A program made the translations under genes and the position numbers. A DNA stretch of 6,107 nucleotides, from positions 1 through 6,107 of the forward strand of contig JAICYG010000155.1 in assembly GCA_025934335.1 (NCBI GenBank). Direction: 5' to 3'. Below are positions 1-5,672 of the stretch, piece after piece (position 1 is the first letter of the stretch; each line of letters starts with the position of its first letter). The notes below the pieces were generated by a model. It was not told the origin of the DNA, did not search any database, and saw nothing but the letters and a program-made list of their open reading frames with translations. This stretch comes from Thermoleophilia bacterium. GTDB lineage: Bacteria > Actinomycetota > Thermoleophilia > Gaiellales > Gaiellaceae.

Positions 1-323
1 AGCTCTCGCAGCTCCTCGTAGGAGCTGGTGCCACCGCCTGCGCCGAACACCGTCGCCAGACCGACGACGCTAGGGGCGTGTCAGGTTCGGTTGCAGCTGT
101 CGACGTTGTTCGAGCGGAGAACGACCCGGCTGAACTTCTGCGTCGCGAAGTTCAGCTCGTTCGTGGTCTTGGAGCAGCTGAAGAGCCCCGTCCCGGTGCC
201 CTCGTCGAGCGCCTTCGCGAAGCCGGCCGCGGCGCGGTCGAGCGCCTCGTCCCAGCTCGCGGGCCGGAGCTCCCCGTGGTCACGAACGAGCGGCCGGGTC
301 AGCCGCATCTGCCTCGGAGACAT
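1..323 (-). CDS. fdhA: Formate dehydrogenase alpha subunit-like molybdopterin oxidoreductase, selenocysteine-containing, 5' part only
   Basis: Catalytic subunit of a molybdenum/tungsten-bis-MGD formate dehydrogenase, oxidising formate to CO2 (family knowledge). The frame from ATG 323 reads RLTRPLVRDHGELRPASWDE, then a segment with FSCSKTTNELNFATQKFSR and NNVDSCNRT, then an in-frame TGA (83-81), then HAPSVVGLATVFGAGGG and TSSYEELRE up to the window edge. Conserved family sequence on both sides in one frame, with His directly after the TGA as in E. coli FdhF (Sec140-His141), shows that TGA is read as selenocysteine (residue 81 of 107 visible). The 3' end lies outside the window. The usual N-terminal [4Fe-4S] domain with its Cys motif is missing: an in-frame TAG at 335-333 stops any upstream extension. 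ATG 308, just before RLTRPL, is an alternative start; both have only weak ribosome-binding sites. It follows glpD on the same strand, probably in one transcript. The family call is firm; the electron acceptor and true N-terminus are unknown. Confidence 0.88.
52..68 (-). promoter_or_regulatory. Bacterial SECIS element (selenocysteine insertion hairpin)
   Basis: On the minus strand, starting 13 nt after the TGA, GTCGTC (68-63) pairs with GGCGAC (57-52) in a 6-bp stem containing one G-U pair. The apical loop is GGTCT (62-58). E. coli fdhF has a GGUCU sequence in the same apical position, about 18 nt after its UGA, where SelB binds. Loop distance and the G at the loop start fit the known bacterial SECIS pattern. 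The hairpin lies inside the coding sequence, so the encoded GLAT residues are constrained by both protein and RNA. The 12 nt between TGA and stem (80-69) probably form the less regular lower stem; I did not fold them. Confidence 0.82.
81..83 (-). other. In-frame TGA read as selenocysteine
   Basis: The codon TGA on the minus strand falls between NNVDSCNRT and HAPSVVGL, the exact place of the metal-binding Sec/Cys of formate dehydrogenases (E. coli FdhF has CARV-Sec-HGPSV). Cys-type relatives carry TGC/TGT here. Readthrough needs SelB, tRNA-Sec (selC), SelA and SelD, none of which is in this window. It is recoding, not a pseudogene stop, because the family sequence continues without a frame change and a SECIS-like hairpin follows. 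Confidence 0.88.
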
Positions 324-1755
324 GCCCAGAACCTAGCGACCCATCGCCGTGAAGCCAAGCGGTGGTGCGACGACGCAGGACGTCCTCGTCATGCACGGCG
401 AGCTCGTGCTCGCGCGCGTAGCGCTCCTGCGCGCGCAGATCGGGGCGCCCGGCGGCGAGCGGCTCGAGCAGGCCCGGGTCGTCGAGCGCCGGCCGCACGA
501 CGTCCGCGGCGCGCGAGCCGTACAGGTGCAGCAGGTGGCGGCGCGTGGCGGGATCGAGCTCGAGCGGCCAGTCGACCTTCGCGAGGCCCACCGCACCCGG
601 AAGCGGCCGCGGAGCCCGATCGAGGTTGCGCACGCCGAGCTGCTCGAGCGCGTCGAGGGCGATCCGCCGGTAGGTCGTCAGCTTGCCGCCCGCGACGCTC
701 AGCATCCCGCTCGGCCCGCGCATGAAGACCGTCTCGCGCCGGGCGTTCGCCGTCGAGCCGGGGCCTCCCGGGAGCACGCGCAGCCCGTGGAACGAGGCGC
801 GCATTGGCCCGATCCCGCCGACGGCCGTCGCCGCCTCGTCGAGGATCGTGCGCACGTCGTCGTCGGTGACGGTCGCCTCGTCCGGCGCGCCCTCGTGCAG
901 CGTGTCGGTCGTGCCGAGGAGGAGCATCCCCTCCCACGGGATCGCGAAGCTGACGCGCACCTTGCTCTGCGGGATCGTCACGGCCGCGCCCCAGTCGCCG
1001 CCGCCGTCGACGAGCACGTGCACGCCCTTCGAGAGGCGGATCGACGGTTGCGCCGTCTCGTCCTCGAGCCGGCGCAGATGGTCGAGCCACGGGCCGGTAG
1101 CGTTGACGACGCGCTCCGCCCTTACCCGGATCGTCTCGCCGTCGACGCGGACCGAGGCGCCGTCGCCGTGCAGGACGGTGACGGCGGCGTAGTTGAGGAC
1201 GACCGCGCCGCGGCCCGCGGCTGCCAGCGCGTTCTCGATCGTCAGCCGCCCGTCGTTCGTGCGCGCGTCGGCATACAGCGCCGAGGAGTGCAGCCCCGTC
1301 GTCTTCAGCTGCGGTACCAGCCGGAGCGCCCGCTGCTCGCTGATCCGCCCGTTCAGGCGCGCCCGCGCGAGTGCCGAGTAGAGAAGGACGCCGGTGCGGA
1401 CGACGATCGGGCGGTGCGGGCCGTCGTCGTAGAGCGGGAACAGGAACGGGAGCCGCTCGACGAGGTGCGGCGCGACGACGTTCATCAGGTAACGCCGCTC
1501 CTGGTGTGCCTCGCGCACGAGCCGCACGTCGCCCATCTGCAGGTAGCGCAGGCCGCCGTGGATCAGCTTCGACGACCCCGACGAGGTGGCCGACGCGAAG
1601 TCGGCGCGGTCGACGAGCGCGACGTCGAGCCCGTGCGCCGTGGCTGCCTCGGCGATCCCGGCGCCGACGATGCCGCCCCCGATCACGAGCAGGTCGAAGC
1701 GGCGCGCGGCCAGCTGCTCGACCGCGGCTACGCGGTCCACAACGGGTTCGTCCAT
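280..1755 (-). CDS. glpD: FAD-dependent glycerol-3-phosphate dehydrogenase
   Basis: Oxidises sn-glycerol 3-phosphate to dihydroxyacetone phosphate at the membrane, passing electrons via FAD to quinones (GlpD/GlpA family, COG0578). The 491 residues show the N-terminal dinucleotide fold GGGIVGAG (26-33), the FAD signature TSSGSSKLIHGGLRYL (57-72), YADARTND (161-168), NATGPW (219-224), FHGLRVLPGG (323-332), where the Arg probably contacts substrate, and GGKLTTYRR (356-364). A C-terminal DAO_C-type domain spans about 385-465. The ATG at 1755 overlaps the end of the upstream phosphoesterase gene by 28 nt, so translation is probably coupled; GGGA 7 nt before the ATG may be its ribosome-binding site. 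The last 26 or so residues (after LRRRTT) do not look like family sequence. A one-base shift near 360 would give LRRRTTLGFTAMGR and a stop at 335-333, removing the overlap with the next gene. So the family is near certain and the 3' end doubtful. Confidence 0.93.
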   Translation of the reverse strand: MDEPVVDRVAAVEQLAARRFDLLVIGGGIVGAGIAEAATAHGLDVALVDRADFASATSSGSSKLIHGGLRYLQMGDVRLVREAHQERRYLMNVVAPHLVERLPFLFPLYDDGPHRPIVVRTGVLLYSALARARLNGRISEQRALRLVPQLKTTGLHSSALYADARTNDGRLTIENALAAAGRGAVVLNYAAVTVLHGDGASVRVDGETIRVRAERVVNATGPWLDHLRRLEDETAQPSIRLSKGVHVLVDGGGDWGAAVTIPQSKVRVSFAIPWEGMLLLGTTDTLHEGAPDEATVTDDDVRTILDEAATAVGGIGPMRASFHGLRVLPGGPGSTANARRETVFMRGPSGMLSVAGGKLTTYRRIALDALEQLGVRNLDRAPRPLPGAVGLAKVDWPLELDPATRRHLLHLYGSRAADVVRPALDDPGLLEPLAAGRPDLRAQERYAREHELAVHDEDVLRRRTTAWLHGDGSLGSGHVSEADAADPAARS

Positions 1756-2645
1756 GCCTTCGTCCCGTCCGCGGCAAGCACCTCGACGCGACCGTAGCGG
1801 CCGCCGTCCCAGGGGCGCTGCAAGGCGACGGCGGTGATCGCGCCGTCATCCGCGCGCTCGAGCACGCGGCTCAGGTTCGGGTAGCCGAGTCGGCCGGCGT
1901 TCGCGCGCGCGCCGCGGGTACGGCCGCAGTAGAGGGTGATCGATGCCGCGGGGCTGCAGCGCACGACCACCTCGTCGTCCGTGACCTCGACGCCATGGAT
2001 CTCCGGCCCGGTCGAGCCGTAGAAGTCGCCGGCACGGAGCGCGGCGAGCACCGCCTCCCGCGTTCGCTCCGCGGCGCGCACCCAGGTCCACGCGAAGCCG
2101 CTGTCGTAGCCCGGGTGGTGCGAGTCGTCCGTCGCGAGCGCCTGCAGGCTGCATCCGTGCTCGAGCGCCTCGTCCCAGTGGAGCGATGAGTCGCCGCGGC
2201 CGAGCTCGAGCTCGCAGCCGGTGTTCCAGACCTCGATCCCGAGGAGACCGGGGCAGTTCCACCACTGCTCGGTGCGGAGGCCGCTCCAGTAGGTGTGCGC
2301 GAGGTAGGGGAGGCCGCCGTTCGCGTCGATCCAGCCGACGACGTCCGCGAGCGGCTCGAACTCACCGGTCGGGGCGACGGGATCCGCCTCCACGCCGAGC
2401 GCGAGCACGTGCGCGTCCTCGCCCTCGCCGACGACCGCGTTCAGCTCGGTCGACGGGATCACGAGCAGCCGCTTCGTCGAGGCCTCGTCGGTGCGCACCC
2501 AGTGGTCGGTGGTCGCGAGCACGTCGAAGCCCGCCCATTCGTAGTGCCTCGCGAGCAGGTCCGGCGCGAGCTCGCCGTCGGAGTTCGTGGAGTGCGCGTG
2601 GAGCGCGCAGCGCAGCCAGAGGCCTTCAGAGTCGAAAGGTGACAT
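1728..2645 (-). CDS. PHP-domain metal-dependent phosphoesterase
   Basis: A 305-residue cytosolic protein of the PHP (polymerase and histidinol phosphatase) superfamily, whose members hydrolyse phosphomonoesters or phosphodiesters with two or three metal ions. Visible metal-site motifs in order: HAHSTNSDGE (H16, H18, D23), TTDHW (D47, H48), STELN (E67), LAHTYW (H117), GIEVWN (E138) and ATDDSHH (D173, H176). These make up a near-complete PHP ligand set, so it should be active. About 215-300 is a beta-rich C-terminal region ending KAWTNPLW, typical of stand-alone PHP proteins of about 300 residues. No signal peptide or membrane segment. It is first in a leftward cluster with glpD and the formate dehydrogenase gene and is divergent from an ABC importer. 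The substrate cannot be read from the sequence; characterised relatives act on nucleotides, histidinol phosphate, cyclic phosphates or glycerol phosphates. No Shine-Dalgarno precedes the ATG, consistent with a leaderless start. Confidence 0.9.
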   Translation of the reverse strand: MSPFDSEGLWLRCALHAHSTNSDGELAPDLLARHYEWAGFDVLATTDHWVRTDEASTKRLLVIPSTELNAVVGEGEDAHVLALGVEADPVAPTGEFEPLADVVGWIDANGGLPYLAHTYWSGLRTEQWWNCPGLLGIEVWNTGCELELGRGDSSLHWDEALEHGCSLQALATDDSHHPGYDSGFAWTWVRAAERTREAVLAALRAGDFYGSTGPEIHGVEVTDDEVVVRCSPAASITLYCGRTRGARANAGRLGYPNLSRVLERADDGAITAVALQRPWDGGRYGRVEVLAADGTKAWTNPLWTA

Positions 2646-2653
2646 GCGCTTCG

Positions 2654-2659
2654 ACCCTA
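2654..2659 (-). promoter_or_regulatory. Candidate -10 element of a leaderless promoter for the PHP gene
   Basis: TAGGGT on the minus strand fits the actinobacterial TANNNT -10 pattern and is followed by only 8 nt before ATG 2645. Transcription would start at or within a base or two of the ATG. There is no convincing -35 hexamer at 16-18 nt and no Shine-Dalgarno, so support is the motif and its position only. Confidence 0.38.
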
Positions 2660-2663
2660 CTCG

Positions 2664-2681
2664 TTCCGGCAGGCACCGGAA
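2664..2681. repeat. Inverted repeat TTCCGG-N6-CCGGAA, candidate operator
   Basis: Perfect 6-bp arms around a 6-nt spacer in the divergent intergenic region, just upstream of the putative PHP -10 element, where a bound regulator would block or contact RNA polymerase. It shares its TTCC...GGAA outer bases with the second palindrome 7 bp further on. No regulator gene is in the window. Confidence 0.4.
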
Positions 2682-2688
2682 GCGGCGG

Positions 2689-2703
2689 TTCCACGACGTG
2701 GAA
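2689..2703. repeat. Palindrome TTCCACGACGTGGAA, candidate operator
   Basis: A 15-bp palindrome with 7-bp perfect arms around a single central A, between the two divergent genes. Size and symmetry are those of a dimeric repressor or activator site; the centre is about 23 bp from the centre of the neighbouring inverted repeat, roughly two helical turns. It lies about 18 bp upstream of the putative -35 of the transporter operon. Confidence 0.45.
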
Positions 2704-2720
2704 ACGATCGACGCGGCCTA

Positions 2721-2749
2721 TTGAAATCTCAGTCGGAAACCGGGATTCT
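2721..2749 (+). promoter_or_regulatory. Candidate sigma-70-type promoter of the ABC importer operon
   Basis: TTGAAA at 2721-2726 matches the -35 consensus at five of six positions. It is followed after 17 nt by GATTCT at 2744-2749, which keeps the key A at position 2 and T at position 6 of a -10 element but is otherwise weak. It would give a leader of about 28 nt ending in the good ribosome-binding site at 2771-2776. This short stretch is less GC-rich than its surroundings. Confidence 0.4.
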
Positions 2750-2770
2750 CTAGCGACCCCCCACGACCCC

Positions 2771-2776
2771 TGGAGG
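2771..2776 (+). promoter_or_regulatory. Ribosome-binding site fixing the start of the solute-binding protein
   Basis: TGGAGG lies 7 nt before ATG 2784. This supports that start over the internal ATG at 2841 (MSRSAMLRRS), which would place the start closer to the signal sequence. It is the strongest Shine-Dalgarno in the window. Confidence 0.7.
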
Positions 2777-2783
2777 CCACTGC

Positions 2784-3971
2784 ATGGAGGATTACGAGGC
2801 TCAAGAGATCGAGTTCTGGGCCAAGCTCGAAGAAGAGGGCATGAGCCGGTCGGCGATGCTGCGGCGCAGCGCCGCCGCCGCGTTCGGCCTCACGCTCGTC
2901 GGCAGCGCCTCCACGGCGCTCGGCGCGACGAAAGCCGCTCTCGCCGCCCCGACGCGCATGGACAAGGCGCACTTCGCGGCGCTCGTCAAGGCGGCGAAGA
3001 AGGAAGGGCACCTGAACACGATCGCCCTCCCGCCCGACTGGGCGAACTACAAGGAGGCCCTGCACAACTTCCCGCGCAAGTACGGCATCGGGATCACGAA
3101 CGACAACCCCGACGGCAGCTCCGCGCAGGAGAACCAGGCGATCCGCTCGCTCAAGGGAGACAAGCGCGCTCCGGACGTCGTCGACGTCGGCGTTTCGTTC
3201 GCGATCGCGGGGGCCAACGAGGGCCTGTACGCGAAGTACTTCAACATGAACTACAAGACGATCCCGCGGGCCCTCAAGGACACGAGGGGCTACTGGATGG
3301 GCGACTACTGGGGCGCGGTCTCGATCGGCTACAACAAGTCGCTCGTCCCGAACCCGCCGAAGACGTTCAAGGACCTGCTGAAGTCGGAGTACCGCGGCAA
3401 GGTCGCGATCAACGGCAGCCCGCTCTCGTCGAACTCGGCAGTCTCCGTCGTGATCGCCTCGGCGCTCGCGAACGGCGGCTCGCTCAACGACGTCGGGCCG
3501 GGGATCGACTTCTGGCAGCAGATGAAGAAGAACGGCAACTACATCCCGGTGGGTACGACACCGCAGACGGTCGCTTCCGGCCAGACGCCGATCTCGCTCG
3601 ACTGGGACTACAACAACCTGGCGTACGTGACGGAGTTCCCGGCGGCCAACTGGGCATTCACCGTTCCGTCCGACGGCGTCTACGGCGGCTACTACGCGCA
3701 GGCGATCAGCGCCACCGCCCCGCACCCGAACGCAGCCCGCCTGTGGGAGGAGTTCCTCTACTCCGACCAGGGGCAGATCATCTGGCTGAAGGGCGGCGCC
3801 CACCCGGCGCGGTTCGCCGACCTGGTCGCCCGCAAGGTGATCCCGAAGGCGGTCCTCGCCAAGCTGCCGGCGGCCGCGATCTACAACAAGGTGAAGTTCG
3901 CGAGCCTTGGCCAGCAGAAGAAGGCAACCGCGCTCATCGCGCAGCAGTGGCCCACCAAGGTCGGGTCGTAG
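2784..3971 (+). CDS. ABC importer extracellular solute-binding protein (polyamine/iron/phosphonate-type)
   Basis: Extracytoplasmic ligand-capturing subunit of the importer encoded downstream; 395 residues, a normal size for family 1/AfuA-PotD-like binding proteins. It has a charged N-region of about 26 residues, a twin Arg at 27-28 (MLRRSAAAAFGL), a hydrophobic stretch to about 46 and AxA-like cleavage options near 52-55. No lipobox Cys is present, so it is probably released or held non-covalently. The RR resembles a Tat signal, but the rest of the Tat consensus is weak. Mature-part features are LVKAAKKEGHL (68-78 region), a Ser/Asn-rich hinge around NGSPLSSNSA, and the C-terminal pattern HPNAARLWEEFLYSDQGQ, which is widespread in Fe3+, thiamine, 2-aminoethylphosphonate and polyamine binding proteins. 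That pattern identifies the superfamily but not the ligand. It is first in the operon, followed by a 61-nt gap carrying a strong hairpin, as is common where the binding protein must be made in excess. Confidence 0.88.
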   Translation: MEDYEAQEIEFWAKLEEEGMSRSAMLRRSAAAAFGLTLVGSASTALGATKAALAAPTRMDKAHFAALVKAAKKEGHLNTIALPPDWANYKEALHNFPRKYGIGITNDNPDGSSAQENQAIRSLKGDKRAPDVVDVGVSFAIAGANEGLYAKYFNMNYKTIPRALKDTRGYWMGDYWGAVSIGYNKSLVPNPPKTFKDLLKSEYRGKVAINGSPLSSNSAVSVVIASALANGGSLNDVGPGIDFWQQMKKNGNYIPVGTTPQTVASGQTPISLDWDYNNLAYVTEFPAANWAFTVPSDGVYGGYYAQAISATAPHPNAARLWEEFLYSDQGQIIWLKGGAHPARFADLVARKVIPKAVLAKLPAAAIYNKVKFASLGQQKKATALIAQQWPTKVGS

Positions 3972-3999
3972 CATCGCGACCGATGCTGCACCTCATGCG

Positions 4000-4028
4000 C
4001 TCCGGCCGGACGTCGTGTCCGGCCGGAG
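4000..4028 (+). promoter_or_regulatory. Strong intercistronic hairpin overlapping the permease ribosome-binding site
   Basis: CTCCGGCCGGAC (4000-4011) and GTCCGGCCGGAG (4017-4028) are perfect 12-bp complementary arms with a 5-nt loop GTCGT. The 3' arm ends in GGAG, the only plausible Shine-Dalgarno for the permease ATG at 4033 (4 nt spacing), so the folded RNA would hide it. There is no T-tract after it, so it is not a classical terminator. Likely roles are protecting the 3' end of the upstream binding-protein message and holding down permease translation. Confidence 0.75.
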
Positions 4029-4032
4029 ACGC

Positions 4033-4872
4033 ATGTCGCTGGCGTGGGTGGCGACGCTGCCCTTCTTCGCGTACGCCATCGCGTTCCTGTTCGTGCCCGC
4101 CGGCGCCGTCCTGCTCGGCGCGTTCCAGGACAAGGCCGACCACGCGACGTTCGCGAACATCCGCCTCCTCTTTCATCACCCATACATCGACGCGTACAAG
4201 ACGAGTATCGAGATCAGCCTGACCACCGCCCTCCTCGGCGGGATCGGCGGGCTCTTCATCGCGTACGCCGCGATCCGCGAAGGGACGCCGAAGTGGATTC
4301 GGTCGGGCCTGACCACGTTCTCCGGCGTCGCGGCGAACTTCGGCGGCATCCCGCTCGCGTTCGCGTTCATCGCGACGATCGGCCCGCTCGGCGTGGTCAC
4401 GGTGTTCCTTCGCGACCACCTGAACTATGACCTGACGCTCCACGGGATCACCCTGTTCTCGAAGTGGGGCGTCGAGCTCGCCTACATGTACTTCCAGTTC
4501 CCGTTGATGGTTCTCGTGATCGCCCCGGCGATCGACGGGTTGCGGCGCGAGTGGCGGGAGGCGGCGGCGAACCTCGGCGCGAGCCAGTGGCAGTTCTGGC
4601 GCTACGTCGGCGTGCCCGTCCTGATGCCGTCCCTGCTCGGCGCGATCATCCTGCTCTTCGGCAACGCCTTCGCCGCGTACGCGACCGCCTACAGCCTCAC
4701 GGCCGGCACCGTGAACATCGTCCCGATCCTCATCTCCGCGTACTACACCGGCAACGTGCTCGACAACCCGCACCTCGCGCAGGCGATGGCGTTCGGGATG
4801 TTCGTCGTCCTCGCCGTGATGATGCTGGTTTACCTGCCGCTGCAGCGGCGCGCGGCGAGGTGGGCGCGGTGA
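4033..4872 (+). CDS. ABC importer permease subunit 1 (PotB-like)
   Basis: Inner-membrane channel subunit of the importer; 279 residues with about six hydrophobic segments, at roughly 5-30, 58-80, 97-126, 147-168, 198-222 and 251-270. The cytoplasmic coupling motif is visible as EAAANLGASQWQFWRYVGVP (176-195), matching the EAA---G loop that docks on the ATPase. Length and order fit the PotB/COG1176-type permeases. The ATG at 4033 is chosen because it lies just before the first membrane segment and has GGAG upstream. The open frame extends back to 3907, but that would run inside the binding-protein gene and add an Arg/Ser-rich, non-family extension; GTG 4015 is a weaker alternative within the hairpin. 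The 3' end overlaps the next gene in GTGA. Confidence 0.92.
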   Translation: MSLAWVATLPFFAYAIAFLFVPAGAVLLGAFQDKADHATFANIRLLFHHPYIDAYKTSIEISLTTALLGGIGGLFIAYAAIREGTPKWIRSGLTTFSGVAANFGGIPLAFAFIATIGPLGVVTVFLRDHLNYDLTLHGITLFSKWGVELAYMYFQFPLMVLVIAPAIDGLRREWREAAANLGASQWQFWRYVGVPVLMPSLLGAIILLFGNAFAAYATAYSLTAGTVNIVPILISAYYTGNVLDNPHLAQAMAFGMFVVLAVMMLVYLPLQRRAARWAR

Positions 4873-5672
4873 AGCCGCGGCGTTTCATGGCGCCGAGCGC
4901 CTTCGTGTGGCTGCTCATCGCCGCGACCTACTTCATCGTGCCGCTGATCGCGACGCTCGACTTCAGCCTGAAGTCGAATCGCACCGGCAAGTGCTGCACG
5001 CTCCACAACTACGGCTGGGTGATCCACAACGGCGACTTCTGGCACACGATCAAGGTGTCGTTCCTGCTCGCCGTCGAGACGATCGTGATCAGCCTCGTGC
5101 TCTTCGTGCCGACGATCTACCTGGTGCACCTGAAGCTACCGAGGCTTCGGCCGGTGATCGCGTTCCTCGCGCTGATCCCGTTCGTCGTGCCGCCGATCGT
5201 GATGGTCGTCGGGCTGCTGCGGACGTTCAAGGGCACGCCGCACTGGTACTACGCCGAGCCGTGGGGCTTCCTGGCGACGGCGTACGTGATCCTCGCGTTC
5301 CCGTACATGTTCTTCTCGCTCGACGCCGGCTTCCGCGCAATCGACGTGCACACGCTGACGGAGGCGTCGCAGAGCCTCGGGGCCCGCTGGACGACCACGC
5401 TCTTCCGCGTCATCCTCCCGAACATCCGCACCGCGGCGCTCGGCGCGTCGTTTCTCGCGCTCGCGATCGTGATGGGCGAGTTCACGATCGCGAACCTCGC
5501 CGCGTTCCACACGTTCCCGATCTTCATCCAGTACGTGAACGAGTCGCAGGGGTATCCTGCCGGCGCTCTGACGCTCTTGAGCTTCATCATCACCTGGGCG
5601 GCGATGCTGTCGCTCCTCCTCGTCGGTCGCAAACGAGGCGCGCGCGGCGCCGTGATCCCCGCAACGAGATGA
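4869..5672 (+). CDS. ABC importer permease subunit 2 (PotC-like)
   Basis: Second membrane channel subunit, 267 residues, pairing with permease 1. It has about six hydrophobic segments, at roughly 11-30, 61-86, 96-117, 133-152, 189-212 and 232-252. The EAA-type coupling loop is TEASQSLGARWTTTLFRVIL (164-183), followed by PNIR, and GEFTIANLA (203-211) is characteristic of PotC/COG1177-like permeases. The start is GTG 4869, overlapping the stop of the previous gene as GTGA, with GAGG 8 nt upstream (4857-4860). The internal ATG at 4887 lacks a ribosome-binding site and would remove only six residues. A CC pair (KCCTLHNYGW, 41-50) lies in the first external loop. It ends in ATGA, overlapping the ATPase gene, so the three downstream genes are translationally coupled and probably made in equal amounts. 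Confidence 0.92.
   Translation: MKPRRFMAPSAFVWLLIAATYFIVPLIATLDFSLKSNRTGKCCTLHNYGWVIHNGDFWHTIKVSFLLAVETIVISLVLFVPTIYLVHLKLPRLRPVIAFLALIPFVVPPIVMVVGLLRTFKGTPHWYYAEPWGFLATAYVILAFPYMFFSLDAGFRAIDVHTLTEASQSLGARWTTTLFRVILPNIRTAALGASFLALAIVMGEFTIANLAAFHTFPIFIQYVNESQGYPAGALTLLSFIITWAAMLSLLLVGRKRGARGAVIPATR

Noticed and set aside
81..323. Formate dehydrogenase gene as an 80-residue pseudogene ending at TGA
   Set aside because: Family sequence continues in the same frame after the TGA, which is at the Sec site and followed by a SECIS-like hairpin.
349..1797. Long plus-strand open frame antisense to glpD
   Set aside because: Arg/Ala/Val-rich translation without recognisable motifs, fully opposite a clear GlpD; long antisense frames are expected at this GC content.
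389..1849. Second long minus-strand frame overlapping glpD
   Set aside because: Very Arg-rich, no domain similarity; out-of-frame shadow of glpD.
2718..3974. 418-codon minus-strand frame opposite the binding-protein gene
   Set aside because: Arg/Val/Asp-rich with no motifs; mirrors the codon bias of the real gene.
4000..4028. Hairpin as a Rho-independent terminator
   Set aside because: No T-tract follows and a coupled operon continues 5 nt later; a stabilising or translation-control element fits better.
3907..4032. N-terminal extension of permease 1 back to 3907
   Set aside because: It would overlap the binding-protein gene and add an Arg/Ser-rich stretch unlike any permease N-terminus; ATG 4033 precedes the first membrane segment.
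2186..4222. 678-codon plus-strand frame across the phosphoesterase, the intergenic region and the binding protein
   Set aside because: Low-complexity Arg/Ser-rich translation crossing two well-supported genes and a promoter region; a frame open by GC bias.
4464..4868. Upstream extension of permease 2 into permease 1
   Set aside because: Arg-rich, out-of-frame shadow of permease 1; GTG 4869 with GAGG upstream and GTGA overlap is the natural start.
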